Source: Glaciecola sp964621345 (lineage in GTDB: Bacteria > Pseudomonadota > Gammaproteobacteria > Enterobacterales > Alteromonadaceae). From it: a DNA stretch of 31,427 nucleotides. The notes beneath the pieces were generated by a model. It did no database searches. It had not been told where the DNA came from and was given only the letters and a program-made list of their open reading frames with translations. The translations under genes and the position numbers were made by a program. Below, in pieces: positions 1-6,920 of this stretch (position 1 is its first letter; each line of letters starts with the position of its first letter). The stretch lies in NCBI GenBank assembly GCA_964621345.1, contig CAZUON010000044.1, positions 1 to 31,427 of the forward strand, in the 5' to 3' direction.

Positions 1-2
1 CG

Positions 3-44
3 GTAGCAAGTGTCTCCGAAAGACTGGGAGTTACAAGTAGCTGA
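3..44 (+). pseudogene. Possible remnant of an IS3-type transposase OrfA
   Basis: Reading frame 3 gives VASVSERLGVTSS followed by a stop. This resembles the helix-turn-helix start of IS3-family OrfA proteins (a segment of the type SVxxVSERLGVTTxSLYxW), recalled from memory. The similarity breaks off after GVTS, where the family continues toward SLYxW, and the sequence becomes AT-rich and non-coding. The 5' part lies outside the window. Only 13 residues support the call, so it could be chance. Confidence 0.35.
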
Positions 45-46
45 TT

Positions 47-118
47 TTATCCACACATTATATAATTGCGCATAATGTATATTATGTTAAATTAAATATT
101 ATTCACAGATAATCCACA
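47..118 (+). promoter_or_regulatory. Cluster of three DnaA-box-like sites
   Basis: TTATCCACA (47-55) and TTATTCACA (99-107) both fit the consensus TTATNCACA exactly. TAATCCACA (110-118) differs at one base. All three point the same way, and the interval 56-98 is strongly AT-rich. DnaA binds such 9-mers at origins, at titration sites and at some promoters. No dnaA, dnaN, rep or parAB gene is in the window, so the role is open. Confidence 0.4.
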
Positions 119-193
119 GTTTTCTGCATTAAAGATATGTGACCTAGCACCCCCCGCTTTTCTCTTGTCGAAAGCTAAAGTCAAAAATTGATA

Positions 194-222
194 GAAGTAT
201 TAGCAAGACGCGCTAATACTTC
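194..222 (-). terminator. Perfect 11-bp inverted repeat, possible terminator of the hsdM-like gene
   Basis: GAAGTATTAGC (194-204) pairs fully with GCTAATACTTC (212-222) across a 7-base loop. On the minus strand, the direction of the hsdM-like gene ending at 326, the hairpin is followed after a few bases by a short T run (about 184-188). The T run is not adjacent, so a Rho-independent terminator is plausible but not certain. Confidence 0.35.
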
Positions 223-325
223 ACGCCGTAATAATATCGAGTAAATGATGTCGTATCACACTGCTTGACGATTAAGGAGCAGCTATTGTTTGTTTACATA
301 GAATTATTGATAGATTGATAAGGTT

Positions 326-2275
326 CTAGTCTGGTAAGACTTTCTCTACATGATGATTGAAGCGAATTTCATAACCCACAATACCGACTTGGCCGTCTTT
401 TTTATCGCGCACGCTTTCATCAATCCATGCAAGCGCGGCATAAGGCTTTACTTCTCGTTCGAAGTACTCGTAGATATTTTCTTTTAACGGTACATTTTTG
501 TAACTACGTAGCTTGGAGTTAGGCTCCATTTTACCTTTTTGAGCTGCTCTGCCTGACGCAGCGTAACAGACTTCGGCAGCCTCATCATGCTCGCCAAATA
601 ACTTCACTAATGCATTTTTGTTTGCTTTAGAGAGCTTTGCAGGCTCGACGATAGCAAGGAATTTGTCACGACTCATTATTGGCTTACTATCTATGTATTT
701 AGACAGTTCAAGGTAAGCATTAGGCAGCTCAGGTAGAGCCTCTAGGTCTGGTTTTTTCTTGCGAGCGGTTTTTAATGACTGTAGGTAATATCTGTCTAGT
801 TTTTCTTGGGTGATATCAAATGATAATTGCAATGGCTGCTGTATCGTGATTCGACGATAGCCGAAGTCTTGATAGTCTAAGATGTTACTGACTTGCTGCT
901 CCCCTTTTGTATCCACTTTACATTGACAATACAAACGCACCATTGCATCAATACTTTTTTGTGAAATATATTTACGTTTTGTACCCAAAGGCTTGGGCAT
1001 TGTTGAGAAAAAGTTGTTGTTTACTTGTTGCGTATTATTGTTACAAGCGTTTATAAGTTGCACTTTGCCTTTGCGCTTTTCTGCTTTTACATTAGTTAAT
1101 ATTAAAATGTGTGTGGCAATATTGGTGTTGTAAAATATGTTAGTCGGTAATGCGATAACTGCATCTAACAGGTCATGCTCCAATATAAAGCGGCGTACTT
1201 CACTCTCGCCAGAGCCTGCATTACCGGCAAACAAAGATGAGTCGTTAAGGATAAAACCAATGCGAGAGCCGCCCTCAGATGGGCTATGCATTTTACTAAG
1301 CAGTTTCATTAAAAAGCATAACGAACCGTTCGATATTCTGGGTAAGTCACTTTCTGGGTCGTTACACTGCGCAAATTCATTGTGCCAAATTCGAAGTCCG
1401 AATGGCGGGGCGCTGAACATATAAGAGAAATTCCTATGCTTAAGCTGGTCGTCGGCTAGTGTATTGCCGAGTTTTATGTTGTCGACCTCGTGCCCCGTCG
1501 CCAATATTAACGCTTTACACAGTGTATACGACTGTTTACTTATCTCTTGGCCAAACGCTATCAGCTCGGCTTTTTCATTTTTCTCATGTATGCATTCCAT
1601 CGCTGATAATAAAAATCCACCGTTCCCTGCTGCGGGGTCGTAAATACTGCGCACAATGCCGGGTTGAGTTAGCACATCCTCATCACACGTGAGCGTTAAT
1701 GATGTAGTTAATCGGACAATATCGCGGGGTGTGAAGATTTCACCTTCGCTTAAATTTTTGTGCTCTGAAACGCGGCGAATGAGTTCATCAAACACCTCCC
1801 CCATGTGATGATTGTCAATTGTGTCTGGATGTAAATCTAGTTTGGCAAAACGCTGTATAACCTGATTGAGCAAGTTATCCTTGAAGAGTTCATCTAGGGT
1901 ATTAAAAATGTCGAAGTGCTCAATTATCTCTCGGACATTTGGGCTATACGCATTTAAGTATGTTTTAAGCGCTTTGACTAAACCTGCTTCGCTTACATTA
2001 CCGAGGTCCAACTTGCTGGTGTTATAAAAAGGGAGTTGGGCTGCATGTTTTAACATCAAATCTTGCACTTCGAGCGGCATGGTTTTTATTTCGGTATATT
2101 TTGCCAGTATCGAGTCTTTTTTATTTTCAAGCACACACTCTAAACGACGCAATAAGGTAAACGGAAGAATAATACGGTCGTAATGTTGCTGAGCTTGGCT
2201 TCGCTTTATGTCATCACAAAATAAATCTGTAACGGACCATATGATCTCAGTAGTAGGATGAACGTTTTCTAACAT
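326..2275 (-). CDS. Orphan type I restriction-modification methylase subunit (HsdM-like) with altered catalytic motif
   Basis: This is a full-length (649 aa) member of the HsdM family of N6-adenine DNA methylases. In a type I system HsdM binds S-adenosylmethionine and methylates adenine together with the specificity subunit HsdS. The N-terminal HsdM helical domain is recognisable (about 1-140). It is followed by GEIFTPRDIVRL, the SAM-binding motif I as DPAAGNGG (213-220, usually DPACGTGG), and the conserved GSGESEVRRFI and ALPTNIFYNT segments. The catalytic motif normally reads NPPF. Here it is SAPPFG, with Ala289 (codon GCC) in place of the catalytic Asn. Going from Asn to GCC needs two base changes, so a single base error does not explain it. 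Known NPPF mutants of EcoKI lose methylation, so this protein is probably inactive as a methylase. No hsdS or hsdR is in the window. The start ATG follows a GAGA ribosome site. Family assignment is firm; present function is unknown. Confidence 0.85.
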   Translation of the reverse strand: MLENVHPTTEIIWSVTDLFCDDIKRSQAQQHYDRIILPFTLLRRLECVLENKKDSILAKYTEIKTMPLEVQDLMLKHAAQLPFYNTSKLDLGNVSEAGLVKALKTYLNAYSPNVREIIEHFDIFNTLDELFKDNLLNQVIQRFAKLDLHPDTIDNHHMGEVFDELIRRVSEHKNLSEGEIFTPRDIVRLTTSLTLTCDEDVLTQPGIVRSIYDPAAGNGGFLLSAMECIHEKNEKAELIAFGQEISKQSYTLCKALILATGHEVDNIKLGNTLADDQLKHRNFSYMFSAPPFGLRIWHNEFAQCNDPESDLPRISNGSLCFLMKLLSKMHSPSEGGSRIGFILNDSSLFAGNAGSGESEVRRFILEHDLLDAVIALPTNIFYNTNIATHILILTNVKAEKRKGKVQLINACNNNTQQVNNNFFSTMPKPLGTKRKYISQKSIDAMVRLYCQCKVDTKGEQQVSNILDYQDFGYRRITIQQPLQLSFDITQEKLDRYYLQSLKTARKKKPDLEALPELPNAYLELSKYIDSKPIMSRDKFLAIVEPAKLSKANKNALVKLFGEHDEAAEVCYAASGRAAQKGKMEPNSKLRSYKNVPLKENIYEYFEREVKPYAALAWIDESVRDKKDGQVGIVGYEIRFNHHVEKVLPD

Positions 2276-2330
2276 GATTCTCTTGTCTCGATTATGACCC
2301 TGATTTAAATGAATACAGAGTCAATAAAAC

Positions 2331-3035
2331 CTAACATGCTTTGTAGTGCATACGAAATATTTCTAAAAACTCCATACACATACTTTCAATTGCTTTCAGG
2401 TCAATCTCATTATTGGTGTTTTCTTTGAGTATTTCCGTATACAGTTTCACCATCAGTTTAGAAAAGTTTTCCGTAGCGCGAAGTTCAGTGGGTAAATTTT
2501 GCGCATTTAAAAATATGGATTTATTATCAGTATTAGAACAATATTCTTCTAAGCTTTTACATAAGCTTGTTGCAACAGATAAGTCACCAACATATCGCGA
2601 CAAATCTATCAGCCAACTAGGCTTTGCGTAATTATCAAAGTAATAACACGAAACAATTGCGCCGTGTTTGATTTCGACGAGATGATAAAGCTCCCATGCA
2701 TTTGGAGGCACAACGACTTCAAAACTACTTAAACACTTACCAAAAGGAAGAAGATATACACCATTGACCCATTCAGCATGCATTGGCAGCTGCTTGGAAT
2801 ACAACGAAACAATCCCATCCAACTCAGCACCCTCAATGTACTCTTCACTTGTCCGTGATAAATGAGTTAGGGTTAGCTTATTGTTATCAATTAAAAAATT
2901 AAAATGAACAGGTAAAAACCTTCCATCACACACTATGTGCTTTTCCGCCATAGTTGAAATTTGCTGTCGTAGTTTCTCTGGTAACCAACAAGAAGTGTCA
3001 AAGTGATATTCAGATAACAGTTTGAGGTCATTCAT
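2331..3035 (-). CDS. Protein of unknown function upstream of the orphan HsdM-like gene
   Basis: I do not recognise this 234-residue protein. It has no signal peptide or membrane segment and looks like a soluble mixed alpha/beta protein. The first half is rich in beta-type stretches (for example FEVVVPP and GAIVSCYYFDNY). The last third is helical and acidic (from about TENFSKLMVKLYTEI to the C-terminal HYKAC). It does not resemble HsdS or HsdR. It lies 55 bases upstream of the HsdM-like gene on the same strand and 27 bases downstream of ppk2, so all three could be one transcript. Its start is preceded by GGAGG at 3049-3053, and a perfect hairpin (3036-3050) lies between that site and the ATG. 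Confidence 0.7.
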   Translation of the reverse strand: MNDLKLLSEYHFDTSCWLPEKLRQQISTMAEKHIVCDGRFLPVHFNFLIDNNKLTLTHLSRTSEEYIEGAELDGIVSLYSKQLPMHAEWVNGVYLLPFGKCLSSFEVVVPPNAWELYHLVEIKHGAIVSCYYFDNYAKPSWLIDLSRYVGDLSVATSLCKSLEEYCSNTDNKSIFLNAQNLPTELRATENFSKLMVKLYTEILKENTNNEIDLKAIESMCMEFLEIFRMHYKAC

Positions 3036-3053
3036 GGACGTTTTTCGTCCTCC
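3036..3053 (-). promoter_or_regulatory. Ribosome binding site overlapped by a hairpin
   Basis: On the minus strand GGACG-AAAAA-CGTCC (3050-3036) forms a perfect 5-bp hairpin that ends one base before the ATG at 3035. The Shine-Dalgarno GGAGG (3053-3049) shares two G residues with the stem. The linear spacing of 13 bases from GGAGG to ATG is longer than usual. Folding could hide the site or alter the effective spacing, which suggests translational control, though chance cannot be excluded. Confidence 0.4.
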
Positions 3054-3062
3054 AAAATGCGC

Positions 3063-4028
3063 TTATTTTTCGTTGTGCAGAGGGTGTAGTGTCTTACCCA
3101 ATATATGTTTGTCTTGCACAATCACATTTGAGGCATGACCTACAATAAGCGGATCGCCTCCTTTTATTAGTCGTGTATTTTTGTTCGGGTACGGTAGGCT
3201 TGATAAAAAATGATGCATACAGTTTAACCGCGCACGTTTTTTATCATTCGACTTTACTACCATCCATGGTGCATCAGCCGTATCGGTATAGAAAAACATC
3301 GCTTCTTTTGCTTCGGTGTAGTCATCCCATTTTTGCATTGCTTCTTTATCAATAGGACTTAACTTCCACTGCTTTAATGGGTCAGTTTCACGTTTTGCAA
3401 ATCTTGCTTCTTGCTCATCAGGGGTAACCGAAAACCAATATTTAAAGAGCTTGATACCACTTCTTACTAACATCCTCTCTAAATCTGGTGTTTGTCTCAT
3501 AAATTCCAAATAGTCAGTGGGTTCACAAAAGTTCATCACCCTCTCAACACCTGCCCTGTTATACCAAGAACGGTCAAACAATACGATTTCACCTTCGGTG
3601 GGCAAATGCTTAATGTAGCGCTGAAAATACCATTGTCCTTTTTCGGTTTCACTTGGTTTTTCTAATGCAACTACTCGACAGCCTCGAGGGTTTAGGTGCT
3701 CCATAAAACGCTTAATGGTTCCCCCCTTACCCGCTGCATCCCGGCCTTCAAACAAAATAACAACTTTTTGACCCGTTTCTTTCACCCACCTTTGTACTTT
3801 CAGTAGCTCTACCTGTAATTCTCGTTTATGGGTTTCGTAAGTACGTTTTGAAATTTTGGTTTTGTAAGGATATTCGCCTGATTTAAAGCTTTGTGCGATA
3901 TAGGCAGGGTCATGTTTGTGTTGGGCTATTTCTTTTAACAAGAATCCACTCGTTGCTTTTTTATCACTTGAGCTATTTGCTTGATTGTCCGAACTTAATT
4001 TACGTTTTGCTAATTGCGATTCAGTCAT
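3063..4028 (-). CDS. ppk2: Polyphosphate kinase 2 (PPK2 family)
   Basis: PPK2 enzymes move phosphate between polyphosphate and nucleotides, mostly making GTP/ATP or ADP from polyphosphate in the cytoplasm. The 321-residue length fits the single-domain class. The Walker A motif GRDAAGKGG is at 95-103 and the Walker B-like DRSWYNRAG at 152-160. A lid segment with the conserved RETDPLKQWKLSPID pattern follows near 210-230. The first 30 residues are a low-complexity Ser/Lys-rich extension. The ATG at 4028 is preceded by AGGA. The substrate class (ADP versus GDP or AMP) cannot be settled by eye. It begins the leftward run that ends with the HsdM-like gene and faces away from the patatin gene. Confidence 0.93.
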   Translation of the reverse strand: MTESQLAKRKLSSDNQANSSSDKKATSGFLLKEIAQHKHDPAYIAQSFKSGEYPYKTKISKRTYETHKRELQVELLKVQRWVKETGQKVVILFEGRDAAGKGGTIKRFMEHLNPRGCRVVALEKPSETEKGQWYFQRYIKHLPTEGEIVLFDRSWYNRAGVERVMNFCEPTDYLEFMRQTPDLERMLVRSGIKLFKYWFSVTPDEQEARFAKRETDPLKQWKLSPIDKEAMQKWDDYTEAKEAMFFYTDTADAPWMVVKSNDKKRARLNCMHHFLSSLPYPNKNTRLIKGGDPLIVGHASNVIVQDKHILGKTLHPLHNEK

Positions 4029-4264
4029 AGTGGATTCCTATTGCACGCCAGTTAAAAGATGCTGTTAGCATAACATTATGTGCATTTTTATTTGTTGACA
4101 CAGATCATGTTGCCTCTTTGAGATATTTAAGACTGACCAAGTCTTCATGATAACTTGATAAATGCTATTTATTAGTTTGCGCTGAGTTTTGATGGACGCA
4201 CTTTTGCTCAATGAAGTACACATCAGGGTCGAATTTGTAAACATTCAATAATCTTGTGTTAACT

Positions 4265-4293
4265 AAGATTGATGTTTATATTCAAGATATAAT
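4265..4293 (+). promoter_or_regulatory. Possible promoter of the patatin-like lipoprotein gene
   Basis: A perfect TATAAT (4288-4293) lies 27 bases before the ATG at 4320. The -35 region at 17-base spacing (AAGATT, 4265-4270) is poor. A better TTGATG (4269-4274) is spaced only 13 bases from it. A small inverted repeat, AATCTT (4250-4255) and AAGATT (4265-4270), covers the -35 area and might be an operator. Confidence 0.35.
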
Positions 4294-4319
4294 TACTGTG
4301 CTTAGGTTGTGTAAATTGT

Positions 4320-5594
4320 ATGAGTTTCTCTAGTAGAGTGTTGTTAATTGGTCACACAAAAAATGCAGTCCACTGGGTTTTTACGAAGTATTTTACAAAG
4401 CATAAGACTGCACTCTTATTAACCTTAATACTGTTTACTCTTATAGGATGTTCAACTATGCCGCCTCGCGAGTTGTCAAAGGTTTCCATTCCTTATGTGT
4501 CTTTACCAAATGGTCACGATCCCCTTAACCCCACACAAGCTTTAAATCTATACAAGGATAAAACTGGCAAGGCGAATGTTGGTATATTTGCTTACCATGA
4601 GGAGAAGCGCGGCCACGCACTCAATATTTTGGAAATCTCCGGTGGCGGACAATATGGAGCGTTCGGTGCTGGTTTTTTACAAGCATGGCAAAAAACAGGT
4701 ACTCGACCAGAGTTTGATATTGTGACAGGTGTAAGTGCTGGAGCGTTAATGGCAACACATGCATTTTTAGGAACAGCCGAAGATGACCACGTGATTGCCG
4801 ATATTTTTACCAGCGTTAACCGTGACGATATTTATAAGCGTAAGCGTTTGTTGTCGGTGCTCACTGGCGGTAGTTCTTTGCTCGACACTCAACCATTGGA
4901 GTCATTGCTAGAAAGAGTTATCACTCCCGAAGTTTTAGCCCGTGTTGCAAAAGCGGCTGACAATAATCGTTCTCTTTGGATTGGTACAACAAATTTAGAT
5001 TATAACCAAACTTGGGCATGGAATATGACCCAAATAGCGCAAGAAAATAAGCCCGGTGCAATCGAGCTTTACAGAAAGGTTTTATTGGCATCTGCATCTA
5101 TGCCTGTTGCCTTCCCGCCCGTTGAAATTGACGGGCACTTGTTTGCAGACGGTGGCATTCGCGCAAATATTTTAGTACATGGTCTTGGTGGTGTAACGGT
5201 ACCCAACCCGCCGCTTTATGGTGCTGGGAATATCTATGTAATTCACAATGAACCGAGAACCAGTACCCCTACACCAATGAACCCTACCATTCATGGCATA
5301 GCCAGTGGTGTGTTTGCTGAAATGATGAGCGCTTCGGTGGAAGCCGTGTTGTTGCGTGCGTACTTTAGTGCTAAATCCCACGGTTATTCTTTTAATATGG
5401 TCGACATTCCAGACACTGCAGAAGTAGGTGAAAATCCGCTGGCGTTTAAACCTGATGAAATGAAAGCTGCGTTTGATGCGGGCGTAAAAGCTGCAAATAA
5501 AGACACAATTTGGCAAACCACCCCCCCGAATATGGGAGATTACCCGAATTGGGAGCTAAGTTTGATGTTTGGAGATGCAGTGAACAAACCGTAG
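4320..5594 (+). CDS. Patatin-like phospholipase lipoprotein
   Basis: Predicted lipid-anchored acyl hydrolase of 424 residues. A hydrophobic segment ends in the lipobox LIGC (Cys44), so the mature protein should be a membrane lipoprotein. Its N-terminal extension before the signal core is unusually long (about 28 residues), but I find no better in-frame ATG downstream. The patatin domain shows the oxyanion loop GGGQYGAFG (108-116), the nucleophile elbow GVSAG with Ser139, and the second dyad residue in DGG (Asp277), so it should be catalytically competent. The natural substrate is not evident. It converges with the DUF481 gene 36 bases downstream. It is unrelated in sequence details to the cytoplasmic RssA-type patatin at 22987. 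Confidence 0.88.
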   Translation: MSFSSRVLLIGHTKNAVHWVFTKYFTKHKTALLLTLILFTLIGCSTMPPRELSKVSIPYVSLPNGHDPLNPTQALNLYKDKTGKANVGIFAYHEEKRGHALNILEISGGGQYGAFGAGFLQAWQKTGTRPEFDIVTGVSAGALMATHAFLGTAEDDHVIADIFTSVNRDDIYKRKRLLSVLTGGSSLLDTQPLESLLERVITPEVLARVAKAADNNRSLWIGTTNLDYNQTWAWNMTQIAQENKPGAIELYRKVLLASASMPVAFPPVEIDGHLFADGGIRANILVHGLGGVTVPNPPLYGAGNIYVIHNEPRTSTPTPMNPTIHGIASGVFAEMMSASVEAVLLRAYFSAKSHGYSFNMVDIPDTAEVGENPLAFKPDEMKAAFDAGVKAANKDTIWQTTPPNMGDYPNWELSLMFGDAVNKP

Positions 5595-5629
5595 TTGCTT
5601 GGTTACGTTTTATCGAGATTGTCTTGAGC

Positions 5630-6706
5630 CTAAAAGTTGTATCGAACAATTAATTTCAGTTGATTACGAATATTGTCGTCTAAGGTAAAGGCATTGTCGC
5701 GGTAGGCATATCTCAATATGAGGCTAAGGTTATTATCAAAATCGTAGGTAAAGTCAGCTTCGCCATCGTAACCCTTTGACCCATCCTCCCAAAAGTACAC
5801 ATGAACCCACTGACTAATACTGACCTTTTTGGTAATTTGCAGTTCGTTAACAATTGCCAATGAAGCAGCTTGTGTGTAGACATGGTTGTTTATATCAAGG
5901 AACGATAGACGCAGGCGGTTGTGTAACACCGATACTTTTGTTGAGCTATTTTCTGTCCAAATAAAATTATAGCCAAGCCCTGCACCAATTTGATTCAACA
6001 TATAATCAAATATTGTTTCTTCTACATTAACGGTATCGCGCTCTAAATATCCATTCATCTCCATGAAAACGTTGTAGGGTAATAAATGTTTCCAGTTTGC
6101 CCGAAAGCGTTGGGTATCGGTGCTTTTATCACCATTTGAGAGTTTTAAGTTACTGCGCGCCTCAAGTTTGACCTCGTTTTTAGTTCGTTTCCATTGTGCT
6201 CTTAAGTCGAGGTTTGCCTTGAGCTCGTCGTTCTCTTTTCCTTTGTCGTACTCAAAGCCTCCTCCAATTGACCATGTGTCGGGTCGCAACATCACTAAAG
6301 CCGACTCTTCGCTTGAATTCGTACCGGAGATCTCATTAATTTCAACGGAGCCCCCTACTTTCTGTTCTTTTTCGGTATCGTTGGTTTGCTCTGCAAGTAA
6401 AAGCTCAGATGGTGTAGCGGTAAACCAAGCTTCATCAGAGGTAAATTGAATTTTACCAAAACGCTTTGAATAAAAAATTCCAGATGATTCTGCAAACGAT
6501 ATCAATTCGCCTGTTAATACGTCACCGTCTTTAAACGTAAGTAGGCCGGCTGTTGTCTCAAGTACGTCATCAGAGGTTTTTGGGGATGCTTGTTCAGAAG
6601 CCGTTTGATTAGAGGGAGTAGCCTTAGAAGTATCTTGTCCAGCATATGCAGCCTCGCTATATATGCAGGCTGTGGTGAAAAAAAAGATGAACAATAAGTA
6701 CTTCAT
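5630..6706 (-). CDS. DUF481 family outer-membrane beta-barrel protein
   Basis: Secreted protein of about 358 residues. I place the start at the ATG at 6706, because it gives a clean signal peptide (MKYLLFIFFFTTACIYSEA, with probable cleavage after AYA). A longer TTG-started form beginning at 6772 would put 22 odd residues in front. After a polar Ser/Thr linker comes a short domain with the pattern GDVLTGELISF...GKIQFTSDEAW, which I recall from DUF481 proteins. From about residue 140 on, alternating amphipathic strands end in a terminal aromatic (RYNF), as expected for an outer-membrane barrel. The function of DUF481 proteins is largely unknown (YdiY of E. coli is a member). It is transcribed divergently from the monooxygenase gene. 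Confidence 0.75.
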   Translation of the reverse strand: MKYLLFIFFFTTACIYSEAAYAGQDTSKATPSNQTASEQASPKTSDDVLETTAGLLTFKDGDVLTGELISFAESSGIFYSKRFGKIQFTSDEAWFTATPSELLLAEQTNDTEKEQKVGGSVEINEISGTNSSEESALVMLRPDTWSIGGGFEYDKGKENDELKANLDLRAQWKRTKNEVKLEARSNLKLSNGDKSTDTQRFRANWKHLLPYNVFMEMNGYLERDTVNVEETIFDYMLNQIGAGLGYNFIWTENSSTKVSVLHNRLRLSFLDINNHVYTQAASLAIVNELQITKKVSISQWVHVYFWEDGSKGYDGEADFTYDFDNNLSLILRYAYRDNAFTLDDNIRNQLKLIVRYNF

Positions 6707-6851
6707 AAAGGCTGAATAAGTCGGTTCAATTGTCGTTAATGATGAGGCCGTATTATTGGTCAATTCGAGCAATTTGTCATGAAAAAGAATTCGCTATGTC
6801 GTTCAAGTGATAAATAAACTATGACGCTGCAGAATTCGTAAGCACTTTATA

Positions 6852-6880
6852 TTGCAGTAGATTTGCCTATGCCCTAGTAT
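6852..6880 (+). promoter_or_regulatory. Candidate promoter of the monooxygenase-hydrolase pair
   Basis: TTGCAG (6852-6857) and TAGTAT (6875-6880) are separated by 17 bases, 40 bases before the ATG at 6921. The -35 match is fair and the -10 match is moderate (4 of 6), so this is tentative. Confidence 0.3.
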
Positions 6881-6920
6881 TTAGCGCTTAGTCGAATATT
6901 TTAGAAGAACTATAACAAAT

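Larger units (their letters stand above)
45..325. other. Gene-free stretch, AT-rich at its left end
   Basis: I find no open frame of useful length here. The left half (47-118) holds three DnaA-box-like 9-mers in one orientation flanking an AT-rich segment. The right half holds a perfect 11-bp inverted repeat at 194-222. The region lies downstream of the leftward hsdM-like gene and right of a possible transposase remnant, so it may be the scar of a rearrangement that removed the rest of a restriction-modification locus. Confidence 0.6.

Noticed and set aside
47..118. Calling the DnaA-box cluster a chromosomal origin
   Set aside because: No origin-linked gene (dnaA, dnaN, gidA/mnmG, parAB or rep) is in the window and only three boxes are present, so only a cluster of sites is reported.
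1137..1692. Rightward open frames opposite the HsdM-like gene
   Set aside because: They are the reverse-strand reading of a well-supported gene, with no family resemblance.
6707..6772. Longer start for the DUF481 protein at a TTG codon
   Set aside because: It would hide the signal peptide behind 22 polar residues; the ATG at 6706 gives a standard one.
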